From Verrucomicrobiaceae bacterium (GTDB taxonomy: Bacteria; Verrucomicrobiota; Verrucomicrobiia; Verrucomicrobiales; Verrucomicrobiaceae), in the NCBI GenBank assembly GCA_027484445.1, contig JAIXSY010000058.1, forward strand, positions 1 to 64,000: a DNA stretch of 64,000 nucleotides. Reading direction: 5' to 3'. Numbering within the stretch: position 1 is the first letter of the stretch; the number at the start of each line of letters is the position of its first letter. The notes beneath the pieces are model-generated. The model was given only the letters and a program-made list of their open reading frames with translations. It made no database searches and was not told the origin of the DNA. Positions 19,258 to 27,726 of this stretch are shown piece by piece. The translations under genes and the position numbers were made by a program.

Positions 19258-19917
19258 ATGCCTTTCCGCTCTTGTCTTTCGGTCCTTGCGCTTCTCGCCA
19301 CCAGCACCCTGCACGCTGTCGATGGCACCTATCAGCCCCAGCTTTTTCAACAGCTGCGTCTCGTCTATGAAGACTCTTTTGATTCCGGCAAGATCCACCC
19401 TGACTTTTGGGAAGTGCGCCAAAACACCACCTGGACTGTGAAAAAAGGAGTCTTGCACGGCAGTCCCTCCAGCCCCGAATTTCAGCAACAAAAAGTCGCT
19501 CAAGGAGACAAAGCCCACGCTGGTTTCAAGCCTGTGATCTGGCTCAAGCAAGTGCCTGAGCAATTCGTCTGCCGCTTGCGCATGCGCTATGATGCCAAAG
19601 CCTATGCCAAAGGTTTTCCTTTGCTTGATTTGGGTCACCACATTCACACGCTAACCTTTGCTGAAAAGACCACCAGCCTAACCATCAAGAAAGACCTGCA
19701 AAAACTGCCGATTGAGGCACCACGCCTCACGCTCAACGAATGGCATGACGTGATCCTTGAGCTGAAAAAAGGCCTTCTGCTCCTGCAAATCGACGGTGTG
19801 AAGCATCGCTTCGAAAGCGCAAACATTGACATGACTGGCCATGCTCAGATTGACTTCAAGGCTGTCGATCTTGGCACTTGTCAGATCGATCACATCCAAC
19901 TCTGGGAAGGTCAGTGA
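19258..19917 (+). CDS. Secreted DUF1080-like (laminin-G-fold) protein
   Basis: The 219-residue product has a signal peptide (MPFRSCLSVLALLATSTLHA). One beta-sandwich domain follows, with the order FDSGxIHPDFWEVR, WTVKKGVLHG, a long middle, then LNEWHDVILELKKG and IDFKAVDLGTCQIDHIQLWE. That arrangement matches the DUF1080/3-keto-disaccharide-hydrolase-type domain that is extremely common in Verrucomicrobia and Planctomycetes. The catalytic role is not certain for short single-domain members. It is followed 14 bp later by another exported protein on the same strand, so the two may be co-transcribed. Confidence 0.7.
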   Translation: MPFRSCLSVLALLATSTLHAVDGTYQPQLFQQLRLVYEDSFDSGKIHPDFWEVRQNTTWTVKKGVLHGSPSSPEFQQQKVAQGDKAHAGFKPVIWLKQVPEQFVCRLRMRYDAKAYAKGFPLLDLGHHIHTLTFAEKTTSLTIKKDLQKLPIEAPRLTLNEWHDVILELKKGLLLLQIDGVKHRFESANIDMTGHAQIDFKAVDLGTCQIDHIQLWEGQ

Positions 19918-19931
19918 CTAGCTGCGCCACG

Positions 19932-21182
19932 ATGCATCGCCTCGCCTTGCTACTGATCGCACTGAACTGCCCCTGTCACCTTTTCGGCTGGGGGCAGCCG
20001 CATCATGCGATCACGCGGGCGGCGTTGGAGACGTTGCCGGGGTGGCAGAAGGAGTTGTTGGGGGAGGAGCTGAAGGCGCTGGGGGATGCGCATTGCATGA
20101 TCCCGGACAACGTTTACTCGGACAAGGCGAACGCGAAGTTTGCGGCGATGGAGTCGCGGCCAGGGGAGGTGTATTTGCAGGTGCTGCATCTGCCGACGGT
20201 GCAGACGGAATGCCTGGAAGTGATGACCTACTTCATGGAGCGGGCGGTGACGGCACTACGGGAAGGGCGCACGGGCGATGCGGCGCGGTTCATGGGGACG
20301 ATGTGCCACCAGATCGAGGACTACGGCAGCCCGTCCCACACGATGCCGGGGGACAATCAATTCACCCTGCTCCAGCAGTTCCTGCCACCGAGCGATGCGA
20401 TGAAGGACAAGCTGATGCACGGCCCGATCGAGAATGGCGACTTCACGGTGAGCATCGCGGGCTATCAGCCGCGTCTGCTGGGCACGAGCGTGAATGAAGC
20501 AGCATGGCGGCTGATGCATCGCGTGCATGAAGGCATCCTCAACGCCCGCTCGACGACGATCCCGATCCTGCAGGCGCTTTACGCGGAGGATGCGGAGGCC
20601 GTGACGAAGCACCAGATGCGTGCGGCGGTGGTGGATGCGCAAATCGTGGCGGATGCGATGCACACGATCCTCTGCCTCGGGGCACAAAAGGTGCCTGAAA
20701 TGGCCGCCGAGGTGCCCATCGACACGTTTTGGCCGCTGGAGGCGGAGAAGCTGCACTACCCGCAGACGCAGTTTTTCAGCTCGCCGCATTGGGGACATCC
20801 GCGAGTCGGCTCGATCCTAGCCGCAGGCACGAAAGCGGTGCCGCTGAAGCTCAAGCTTGATGCCGGAGAGAAGGAATTCGCCCACGGCATCAGCGCCGGG
20901 ATGGGCAAGCCGCTGACCTTTGTGCTGCCCAAGGGCGTCTTCACGCGATTCAGCGTGCTCGCAGGCCTGCATCCCGAGCTTGGAGCGAAAGGCCGCGTGG
21001 AGTTCACGATCAGCGGCGATGGCAAGGTGCTCAAAACGATCACGCTGAATGGCAGCGAGGCTGCGCAGAAGCTCGAATGCGAGGTTGGCGGCGTTTCCCA
21101 ACTCCAACTGCTGCTCACCGGGCGTGGTCTCGATTCAAAGAGCAACTGCGCGATCTGGGCGGAGCCAGTGCTGGTGAAGTGA
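19932..21182 (+). CDS. Secreted zinc-dependent phospholipase C / S1-P1 nuclease-like protein
   Basis: The start at 19932 gives a signal peptide that ends just before WGQPHH (Trp20 of the precursor). The mature chain would therefore begin with tryptophan. In zinc-dependent phospholipase C and S1/P1 nucleases the N-terminal Trp is a zinc ligand. A second zinc motif HxxxDxxxPxH is present as HQIEDYGSPSH near residue 135. The first ~270 residues would form the helical trinuclear-zinc domain. The C-terminal ~130 residues (KLKLDAGEKEFAHGISAG onward) look like a beta-sandwich carbohydrate- or lipid-binding domain resembling NPCBM. Substrate (phospholipid or nucleic acid) cannot be chosen from sequence alone. 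An earlier in-frame ATG at 19878 lies inside the previous gene. Confidence 0.72.
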   Translation: MHRLALLLIALNCPCHLFGWGQPHHAITRAALETLPGWQKELLGEELKALGDAHCMIPDNVYSDKANAKFAAMESRPGEVYLQVLHLPTVQTECLEVMTYFMERAVTALREGRTGDAARFMGTMCHQIEDYGSPSHTMPGDNQFTLLQQFLPPSDAMKDKLMHGPIENGDFTVSIAGYQPRLLGTSVNEAAWRLMHRVHEGILNARSTTIPILQALYAEDAEAVTKHQMRAAVVDAQIVADAMHTILCLGAQKVPEMAAEVPIDTFWPLEAEKLHYPQTQFFSSPHWGHPRVGSILAAGTKAVPLKLKLDAGEKEFAHGISAGMGKPLTFVLPKGVFTRFSVLAGLHPELGAKGRVEFTISGDGKVLKTITLNGSEAAQKLECEVGGVSQLQLLLTGRGLDSKSNCAIWAEPVLVK

Positions 21183-21219
21183 AGCTTCATTGAGGAGAAC
21201 AACGTCCCCTCCAAGCACT

Positions 21220-22041
21220 TCAGACAGCCAAGGCGCTGACAGGCAACGGAGTCAGATCATGGACTCCATGAGGAAACATTCGCTTCCGTAAGGTCAACAC
21301 TTCTGGGTCTTGTGCCGTGATGAGCACGACATGCTCAAAGTGCGCGCTGGGTTTACGATCTTGCGTGATGGCAGTCCAGTTGTCACTGAGCACGCGTGTC
21401 TTCGCTGTGCCCATGTTCACCATGGGCTCGATGGCAAGGGTCATGCCCGCCTTCAGGCGTGGACGATCTCCTTTTTTGCCATAGTTCGGTACCTGAGGCT
21501 CTTCATGAAGCTTGCGCCCCACGCCGTGACCAACAAACTCACGCACCACGGTATAACCATACTGCTCGACGTGATTTTCGACACTGTGGGAAAGATCGCC
21601 TAGCATCCAGCCATCGCGTGCATGACGAATGGCAATGTGCAGAGATTCCTCCGTCGCAGCCAGAAGGTGCAGGGTTTCCTTGGCCACATTGCCAACAGGC
21701 ACGGTCAGCGCGTTGTCACCAATCCAGCCATCGTGCTCAATGCCAACATCAATCTTCACGATGTCGCCATCTTGAATCACGCGAGGTCCGCCAATGCCAT
21801 GCACGACTTCTTCGTTGATCGAGATGCAGATGTGACCGGGAAACTTTCGATACCCCAGAAACGCACTTTTGCAGCCACGCGCCTTCATTTCCGCAGCCGC
21901 AAAACGATCCACCTCACCCGTGGTGATACCGACCGCGACCTGAGCTGCGGTCTTCAGCAAAATGTCTCGGGCGAGGGCATTGGCCGCACGAAGTCCATTC
22001 AAAATGGAGCCGTGACGAATCGGGATCTTGTTGCCGAACAT
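21220..22041 (-). CDS. map: Type I methionine aminopeptidase
   Basis: The start at 22041 gives the normal 273-residue length; further upstream the frame overlaps secY. The family signature GYRKFPGHICISINEEVVHG is complete. The metal ligands are visible as Asp in KIDVG, Asp in GDNALTV, His in EFVGHGVG, Glu in AIEPMVN and a late Glu in SAHFEHVVLI. The enzyme removes the initiator methionine from nascent proteins. Its place right after secY is the usual one in bacteria, but here the gene converges on the phospholipase-like gene. The usual downstream infA, rpmJ, rpsM, rpsK and rpoA are absent. Confidence 0.95.
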   Translation of the reverse strand: MFGNKIPIRHGSILNGLRAANALARDILLKTAAQVAVGITTGEVDRFAAAEMKARGCKSAFLGYRKFPGHICISINEEVVHGIGGPRVIQDGDIVKIDVGIEHDGWIGDNALTVPVGNVAKETLHLLAATEESLHIAIRHARDGWMLGDLSHSVENHVEQYGYTVVREFVGHGVGRKLHEEPQVPNYGKKGDRPRLKAGMTLAIEPMVNMGTAKTRVLSDNWTAITQDRKPSAHFEHVVLITAQDPEVLTLRKRMFPHGVHDLTPLPVSALAV

Positions 22042-22069
22042 GAGGGTCGGGAGTCGCGAGAGCCAAGAC

Positions 22070-23569
22070 TTATTTGCCTGTGGCGATGAAGTAAGCGACG
22101 CCGATGAGGGCGATGATGGCAATGCCCGTCCAGAGCCAGACAACCGTGCGAGAATCAGCCACTTGACCCGTCTGAGCCATGCGATCGACGCGTCCACGAA
22201 CGCGACCTTTCTTCAGGAAGCCGTCGTAGTGCGACTGAAGCAGATAGGTCTCAATCTGGCGCATGACATCAAGCACAACCCCCACCAAGATGAGCAAGCT
22301 GGTGCCACCAAAGAACTGAGCAGCCGTGGGTGAAATGCCCAACAAACGAGTGATGCCTGCGGGCATGACGTAGAGCAAAGTGAGGAAGATGGCACCCGCG
22401 AAGGTCAGGCGACTCATGGTGAAGTCGAGGAAGTCAGCCGTGGGCTTGCCAGGGCGAATGCCAGGCAGATAGCCACCACTCTTTTTGAGATCTTCAGAGA
22501 TCTGCGTGGGCTGGAACATGGTCGCGACCCAGAAGTAGCTGAAGAAAAAGATGAGCGCGGCAGACAGCGTGTAGTAAGGGATGCCAGAGCTGAGCCAAGC
22601 CGAAAACCTCTGAATGCTCGCCACTTCGGGGAAGAGTGCACTGAGGATCTGCGCGGGGAAGAGCAAGATGGCCTGCGCGAAGATGATCGGCATGACGCCC
22701 GAATAATTCACCTTCAAAGGCAGATACTGAGTCTGTCCGCCATAAACTTTGCGACCCACCACGCGCTTTGCATACTGAATGGCAATGCGCCGTGTGGCCT
22801 GAGTGATGGCGATGACTCCTGCAATGACGGCAATCATGAAGGCCACGAGCAACACGAGGGTGGCCGGCTTGCTGGCATCTTCCGCAGCGTTACCCACATA
22901 GGTCTGCCAAACTTGAACCATCGCACCTGGAAGATCTGCGACGATGTTCACGCAGATGAGGATCGAAACGCCATTGCCGATGCCGCGCTCGGTGATCATT
23001 TCTCCCAGCCACATCATGAGCATCGTGCCTGCCGTGATGGTGATGACGGTCACGACGATGAACATTGGACCATAATCAGGCACCAGCGGCTTGCCTGTGC
23101 GATCAATCACTTCCTGAAGGCCACCGAGGAAGATGTTCTGACCAGGATTGGCGAGTGATTTCGCCAAAAGGTAACCTTGGAAAAGGCACAGCGCGATGGT
23201 GGCGAGACGCGTGTATTGCGTGATCTTCTGACGGCCGCCTTCTTCACGGGCCATTTTGCTCAGCGGTGGATACACGGCTGTCAGCAACTGAAGCATGATG
23301 CTAGCACTGATGTATGGCATGATGCCCAGGGCGAAGATAGCGCAGTTGGCGAGACCACCGCCGGAGAAGACATTCAGCAGTGCAGCCACTTGACCAGCGG
23401 CTCCGGTATCAGTCGCACGGCTGCTGATCCATTCGTCGAGCACACTGCCATCCACTCCTGGCAAGGTGATGGCGGTGCCGATGCGCACGATGACAACCAT
23501 CGCGAGGGTGAAAAGGATGCGGGAGCGCAGTTCCGGAACTCTGAAGCTGTCACGAAAAGCAGAAATCAT
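22070..23569 (-). CDS. secY: Protein translocase subunit SecY
   Basis: The 499-residue polytopic protein has ten hydrophobic segments and SecY hallmarks: FRVPELRSRILFTLAMVVI at the start, LNVFSGGGLANCAIFALGIMPYISASI for the plug region, and RRIAIQYAKRVVGRKVYGG with NYSGVMPIIFAQAI in the middle. It is the pore of the Sec translocon in the inner membrane. It is somewhat longer than E. coli SecY (443), mainly through loop and C-terminal tail extensions. The gene ends the ribosomal cluster and is followed 28 bp later by map. Confidence 0.96.
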   Translation of the reverse strand: MISAFRDSFRVPELRSRILFTLAMVVIVRIGTAITLPGVDGSVLDEWISSRATDTGAAGQVAALLNVFSGGGLANCAIFALGIMPYISASIMLQLLTAVYPPLSKMAREEGGRQKITQYTRLATIALCLFQGYLLAKSLANPGQNIFLGGLQEVIDRTGKPLVPDYGPMFIVVTVITITAGTMLMMWLGEMITERGIGNGVSILICVNIVADLPGAMVQVWQTYVGNAAEDASKPATLVLLVAFMIAVIAGVIAITQATRRIAIQYAKRVVGRKVYGGQTQYLPLKVNYSGVMPIIFAQAILLFPAQILSALFPEVASIQRFSAWLSSGIPYYTLSAALIFFFSYFWVATMFQPTQISEDLKKSGGYLPGIRPGKPTADFLDFTMSRLTFAGAIFLTLLYVMPAGITRLLGISPTAAQFFGGTSLLILVGVVLDVMRQIETYLLQSHYDGFLKKGRVRGRVDRMAQTGQVADSRTVVWLWTGIAIIALIGVAYFIATGK

Positions 23570-23684
23570 GGTCGGGGGCGGGAAAGGAGAGGCTGGGGAT
23601 AAAGGAAAGCGGGCCTGGCCTCAAGACCAACTTGAGAAAGTTGGCAGGGACCGGCCCGCTCAAAGGGTTAGCAACAGATTTGGA

Positions 23685-24125
23685 TCAAGCAGCAACACTG
23701 CCGCCGGCCTTCTCGATCTTCTCGCGGGCGGAAGCGCTCAAGCTCTTGATTTCAACCGTGAGCTTGCGGCTGAGGTCGCCAGTGCCAAGGATCTTGACGG
23801 CATCGCAGGTGCGATTCACCAGACCTTTTTCGCGAAGAGCTGCCTCATTGATCACGCTGCCATCTTCGAAAGCATTGAGATCACCGACGTTGACGACTTC
23901 ATACACGTCGCGGAAGCGATCGTTGGAGAATCCTTTCTTGGGAAGACGACGAAAGAGTGGCATCTGGCCACCTTCGAAGCCAGGGCGAATGCCGCGACCG
24001 GCACGAGCCATCTGACCTTTGTGACCTTTGCAAGATGTTTTGCCGTGACCGGAGCTTTCACCGCAACCGATGCGCTTTTTGCGCTTGCGGGCTCCAGGGC
24101 GGGGGGTGGTGTCGTGAAGACGCAT
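23685..24125 (-). CDS. rplO: 50S ribosomal protein L15
   Basis: A 146-residue protein with the typical basic, glycine-rich N-terminus (RPGARKRKKRIGCGESSGHG, GHKGQMARAG) and the C-terminal domain with VNRTCDAVKILGTGDL. It binds 23S rRNA late in 50S assembly. It directly follows rpsE with 36 bp between; the L30 gene that often sits between them is missing. Confidence 0.95.
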   Translation of the reverse strand: MRLHDTTPRPGARKRKKRIGCGESSGHGKTSCKGHKGQMARAGRGIRPGFEGGQMPLFRRLPKKGFSNDRFRDVYEVVNVGDLNAFEDGSVINEAALREKGLVNRTCDAVKILGTGDLSRKLTVEIKSLSASAREKIEKAGGSVAA

Positions 24126-24161
24126 AGGAGATTCGAAATTGAAAATTTGAACTTTGAGATC

Positions 24162-24683
24162 TTACAGGGCTTTGCGTTCCTTGATCTCCTTGCCACGAGC
24201 GCGGAGGATTTCATCCTTCGGACGCAGAGCGTGGAGGGCAGCCAAAGTGGCCTTGACGACGTTGGCGTGGTTGCTGGATCCGAAGGATTTGCCGATCACG
24301 TCTTTGACGCCGACAGCTTCGAGCACAGCGCGCGCGCCGCCACCAGCAATGATGCCAGTACCAGGTGCTGCAGGCTTCAGCATGATGTGACCGCCGCCAT
24401 GCTCACCGATAACTTCGTGAGGGATGGTGTTGTTGTTGAGATGAACGAGGTCCATCTTTTTGCGGGAAGCTTCGGTGGCTTTCTTGATGGCGTCTGCCAC
24501 TTCGTTTGCCTTGCCAAAACCCCAGCCAACTCGGCCATTCTTGTCGCCAGAGACGACAAGAGCGCTGAAGCTGAAACGACGGCCACCTTTGACGACCTTG
24601 GCGCATCGGTTGATGTGGACGACTTTTTCGACGGAGTCGCCACGGGAATCGCCATCATTGGCGTTGCGGATTTCTTCTGCCAT
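24162..24683 (-). CDS. rpsE: 30S ribosomal protein S5
   Basis: A 173-residue protein with the S5 N-terminal double-stranded-RNA-binding fold (VVHINRCAKVVKGGRRFSFS, ALVVSGDKNGRVGWGFGKA) and the C-terminal domain with KPAAPGTGIIAGGGARAVLE. S5 contributes to decoding fidelity and helicase activity on the small subunit. It is 23 bp downstream of rplR in a tight minus-strand cluster. Confidence 0.96.
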   Translation of the reverse strand: MAEEIRNANDGDSRGDSVEKVVHINRCAKVVKGGRRFSFSALVVSGDKNGRVGWGFGKANEVADAIKKATEASRKKMDLVHLNNNTIPHEVIGEHGGGHIMLKPAAPGTGIIAGGGARAVLEAVGVKDVIGKSFGSSNHANVVKATLAALHALRPKDEILRARGKEIKERKAL

Positions 24684-24706
24684 AAACTCGGTGCGGTGGG
24701 GGTGGA

Positions 24707-25063
24707 TTAGAACTTCAGGCCCTTTTCGCGGGCGGCGTCAGCAAGGGCTTTGACCTTACCATGGTAGAAGAAGCCACCACGATCGAAGACGACTTCTTCA
24801 ATCTTAGCAGCCAAGGCGCGCTCGGCGACAGCTTGTCCGACTTTAGTCGCACCCGCGACGTTGGCTTTGCCACCGCCGAATCCTTTTTCCTTGGTGGAGG
24901 CGGAAACGATCGTGCGGCCAGCATCATCGTCGATCAGCTGAGCATAGACATTGGTGTTGGAAAAATACACAGCCAAGCGTGGACGAGTTGCTGTGCCTCT
25001 GACCTTCTGGCGAATGCGCGCGTGAATGCGCGAGCGAATGAGTTTGCGGTTGATTGCAGCCAT
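24707..25063 (-). CDS. rplR: 50S ribosomal protein L18
   Basis: A 118-residue protein with the standard L18 features: a basic N-terminal tail (RKLIRSRIHARIRQKVRGTA), RPRLAVYFSNTNVYAQLIDD and the C-terminal FDRGGFFYHGKVKALADAAR. L18 binds 5S rRNA together with L5, which is encoded three genes upstream. Length and order are normal. Confidence 0.96.
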   Translation of the reverse strand: MAAINRKLIRSRIHARIRQKVRGTATRPRLAVYFSNTNVYAQLIDDDAGRTIVSASTKEKGFGGGKANVAGATKVGQAVAERALAAKIEEVVFDRGGFFYHGKVKALADAAREKGLKF

Positions 25064-25085
25064 GTTCTTGGGGTCGTCTGGTAGA

Positions 25086-25625
25086 TTACTTCACGCTCTT
25101 GCCTGCCTTGCGGCGGATCTGCTCGCCTGCATAACGCACGCCCTTGGCCTTGTAAGGCTCTGGCGGATAGTAGGCGCGGATGTCGGCGGCGAGCTGACCG
25201 ACGACTTGTTTGTCGATGCCTTCGATGGCGATCTTGGTGTTTTCAGCGACGGTGACTTTCACACCCGCTGGAATTGGGTGAAGACGATCGTGGCTCTGTC
25301 CGAGCTGAAGATCAATCACGTTGCCTTTGACGGCAGCACGGAATCCGACGCCGTGAATTTCCAGGTCCTTGCGGTAGCCCTGGCTGACGCCGTGGATCAT
25401 GTTGCTGATCAAACGCTGGGTGGTGCCGTGCATGGCGCGCACTTTGCGGTCTTCGCTTTCACGCGTGACGCTCAATTGCTTGCCTTCAGCAGCGACGTTG
25501 ACGCCGACGGGAAGGGTCCAGTTGAGCTTGCCTTTGGGGCCCTCCACGAGGACGGAGCGGTCTTCGCCAATTTTGACGGAGACTTTGTCCGGGAGAGAGA
25601 TGGGTTGTTTACCGACTCGTGACAT
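25086..25625 (-). CDS. rplF: 50S ribosomal protein L6
   Basis: A 179-residue protein starting MSRVGKQPISLPDKVSV with two L6 domains and the C-terminal signature PEPYKAKGVRYAGEQIRRKA. It sits near the GTPase-associated region of the 50S subunit. It is co-directional with and 26 bp downstream of rpsH. Confidence 0.96.
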   Translation of the reverse strand: MSRVGKQPISLPDKVSVKIGEDRSVLVEGPKGKLNWTLPVGVNVAAEGKQLSVTRESEDRKVRAMHGTTQRLISNMIHGVSQGYRKDLEIHGVGFRAAVKGNVIDLQLGQSHDRLHPIPAGVKVTVAENTKIAIEGIDKQVVGQLAADIRAYYPPEPYKAKGVRYAGEQIRRKAGKSVK

Positions 25626-25651
25626 GTTCTTGGATTCTCTCGTGTTGGGGG

Positions 25652-26041
25652 TTACCAGACGGTGGCGAGCAGTTCGCCGCCGACTTTGGCCTTCTTGGCG
25701 CGGGCACCGGTCATGAGACCGCGTGAGGTGGAAAGGATAGCAATGCCGAGACCGCCGAGCACGCGGGGAATCTCGTCACAGGAGACGTATTTGCGCAATC
25801 CTGGCTTGGACACGCGGCTGAGGTGGCGCACCACAGGCAGTTTGCCCTGATACTTCAGCTTCAGTTTTAGCTGAGGGTGAGCGGCGCTGGTATCCACTTC
25901 GTAGTTCCAAAGGTAGCCTTCTTCCTGAAGGATGCGGGCGATCTCGCTCTTCATTTTGGAGAAGGGCACGAGAACTTCCTGCTGGCCAGCTTTGGCGGCG
26001 TTGCGGATGCGGGTGAGAAAATCGGAGATCGGGTCGGTCAT
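25652..26041 (-). CDS. rpsH: 30S ribosomal protein S8
   Basis: A 129-residue protein with the S8 pattern: MTDPISDFLTRIRNAAKAG at the start and the C-terminal ILSTSRGLMTGARAKKAKVG. It binds helix 21 of 16S rRNA. It follows rplE directly, without the rpsN (S14) gene found at this position in many bacteria. Confidence 0.96.
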   Translation of the reverse strand: MTDPISDFLTRIRNAAKAGQQEVLVPFSKMKSEIARILQEEGYLWNYEVDTSAAHPQLKLKLKYQGKLPVVRHLSRVSKPGLRKYVSCDEIPRVLGGLGIAILSTSRGLMTGARAKKAKVGGELLATVW

Positions 26042-26079
26042 GGCTCGGTGGGAGTCGGACGTTTCAGGTCAGGTTCGGG

Positions 26080-26661
26080 TTAGGCGGCAGCTTCGCCTGG
26101 CTTCTGCTGCTGGCCGATCTTGCCACGGAATGGCATGCCGAGCGCACGGAGGAGTTCACGAGCGTGATCGTCGTTGTTCGTCGAAGTCACGAAGGTGATG
26201 TCAAAACCGAGGGAACGCTTGATTTTTTCCAGCTCGATTTCGGGGAAGATGGATTGATCGGTGATGCCGAGGGTGTAGTTGCCACGACCGTCGAAGGAAC
26301 GGGGAGCCACGCCACGGAAGTCACGCACACGGGGCAGTGCGGTGCGGATGAGACGCATGAGGAAGTCATACATGCGATTGCCACGAAGGGTCACTTTGAC
26401 ACCGACGTTTTCACCGATACGCAGCTTGAAGTTCGCGATGGCTTTTTTGGACTTGGTGATCACTGGCTTCTGACCTGTGATGAGCTGCACTTCATTGACA
26501 GCGTCTTCTATGGCCTGCTTGCGCTCGCCCTGGGAACCGACGGAGCAGTTGATGACAATCTTTTCCAGTTTCGGCACCTGATGGATGTTTTCGACGCCGA
26601 GCTGCTCTTTGAGAGCAGAACGCAATTTCTCGTGATAGAGAGTCTTGAGGACGGGGGTCAT
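26080..26661 (-). CDS. rplE: 50S ribosomal protein L5
   Basis: A 193-residue protein with L5 hallmarks: LEKIVINCSVGSQGERKQAI, KKAIANFKLRIGENVGVKVT, and LPRVRDFRGVAPRSFDGRGN. The start at 26661 (MTPVLKTLYHEKLRSALKEQ) is the family-typical one; the longer frame to 26706 adds 15 unconserved residues. L5 binds 5S rRNA. It is the first gene of the cluster here. Upstream there is no L24 or L14 gene but an AT-rich stretch and then an unrelated esterase gene, so this is a truncated spc operon with its own promoter region. About ten residues at the C-terminus (KIGQQQKPGEAAA) extend beyond the usual end. Confidence 0.95.
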   Translation of the reverse strand: MTPVLKTLYHEKLRSALKEQLGVENIHQVPKLEKIVINCSVGSQGERKQAIEDAVNEVQLITGQKPVITKSKKAIANFKLRIGENVGVKVTLRGNRMYDFLMRLIRTALPRVRDFRGVAPRSFDGRGNYTLGITDQSIFPEIELEKIKRSLGFDITFVTSTNNDDHARELLRALGMPFRGKIGQQQKPGEAAA

Positions 26662-26785
26662 GGGGTGATGGGGGTGGGCCTTTCCTCCGGGGGCTCTGAA
26701 GTTCATCCAGAACAGGGGCCGAAGGGGGCGATGAGGGGCGCGGATGGTGGCGAGTGCCGGAAGTTTCGCAACCTGCTTTTTTAAA

Positions 26786-26815
26786 AATTTATCTTTCTCG
26801 GCCAGCGCTCCTCAA
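26786..26815 (-). promoter_or_regulatory. Candidate promoter of the L5-secY-map cluster
   Basis: Between rplE and the esterase gene lies a short AT-rich stretch in GC-rich surroundings. Read on the minus strand it offers TTGAGG (26815-26810) as -35, 16 bases, then GATAAA (26793-26788) as -10. TAAATT two bases further on, with an 18-base spacer, is an alternative. The 5' untranslated region would then be about 120 bases. The boxes match the sigma-70 consensus only partly. Confidence 0.35.
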
Positions 26816-26833
26816 AAACTAGATCGAATTCGA

Positions 26834-27673
26834 TCAAGGTTCCAGCCAGCCCATGGCCCTCATCCACTCCCCGCAGCGCTGCGGCCAGGCATTCACGGGC
26901 AGGCCGCCTGCCCTCATGCCAAAGCCGTGCCCGCCTTTGGCATAAAGATGCAGCTCGGCGGGCAGACCGCGTTTTTTATACTCCAGGTAAAGCAGGGCGG
27001 AGGCGGTGGAGTTCTGCCCGTCCTCATGGGCACAGGCCAGGAACAGGGGCGGCGCGTCCGCAGGCACGCTGAAGCCGTCTTTGAACCGCGTGGGCTCCTT
27101 GGCATCCACAAAGCCGCCGCCGTAGATCATGATGCCAAAGTCCGGCAGGGCCGCCGCTGCGGGGCGGTCGCAGGCCAGATGGCCCAGCAGGTTGCCACCG
27201 GCGCTGAAACCGATGAGGCCCACGCGCTGCGGGTTCACCTGCCATTCGGCGGCTTTTGCACGGACGATCTGGAGGGCTCGCGCTGCATCCTGAACGGGCT
27301 TTTCATACGGCCTGGCGTCATCCCGCGTGGGCGTGCGGTATTTCAGCAGCACGGCGGTCACGCCCAGGCGGTTCAGCCACTCGCAGACCTGCGTGCCCTC
27401 ATGCACGGCGGAGAGGAAAACAAAGCCGCCACCGGGGGCGACGATGACACAGGTGCCATTGGGCTTCTCAGGCCGGTGAACTGTGATCGTGGGCGCGTGG
27501 ATGTTCGAGATCGTGCTTTTGCCGCCCTTGGTGCGGAGAAACTCAGCCGTGGCGGGCGAGGGCGGCGTCATCTGCCCGGGCGCGCCTTCGGGCCAAAGCG
27601 GAATTTCGGCAGGTTCAGCGGCAGAAAGGCAGGCGGTGGCCAGCAGGCAAAGGGACAACAAGCGCGTGATCAT
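26834..27673 (-). CDS. Secreted alpha/beta-hydrolase (esterase, acetyl-xylan-esterase-like)
   Basis: The start at 27673 gives a signal peptide (MITRLLSLCLLATACLSAAE) and avoids overlap with the upstream gene. The 279-residue product has the oxyanion segment APGGGF (79-84), the nucleophile motif GFSAGG (Ser157), and likely Asp218 and His249 (AHEDG, GGHGFG) completing the triad. The closing GGHGFGMR pattern is typical of the BD-FAE/carbohydrate-esterase-like hydrolases common in Verrucomicrobia. Such enzymes deacetylate or de-esterify polysaccharides; the actual substrate is not shown. It lies 53 bp after the end of the AlgD-like gene on the same strand. Confidence 0.8.
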   Translation of the reverse strand: MITRLLSLCLLATACLSAAEPAEIPLWPEGAPGQMTPPSPATAEFLRTKGGKSTISNIHAPTITVHRPEKPNGTCVIVAPGGGFVFLSAVHEGTQVCEWLNRLGVTAVLLKYRTPTRDDARPYEKPVQDAARALQIVRAKAAEWQVNPQRVGLIGFSAGGNLLGHLACDRPAAAALPDFGIMIYGGGFVDAKEPTRFKDGFSVPADAPPLFLACAHEDGQNSTASALLYLEYKKRGLPAELHLYAKGGHGFGMRAGGLPVNAWPQRCGEWMRAMGWLEP

Positions 27674-27726
27674 GGGCCCAAGCAAACGCGCCAGAAGCCA
27701 CCGGTTTTCGCCCTCCTTTGGGGGTT

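Noticed and set aside
23466..24710. Long plus-strand open frame opposite secY, rplO and rpsE (414 codons)
   Set aside because: The minus strand encodes universally conserved ribosomal proteins with correct lengths; the plus frame is a by-product of codon bias.
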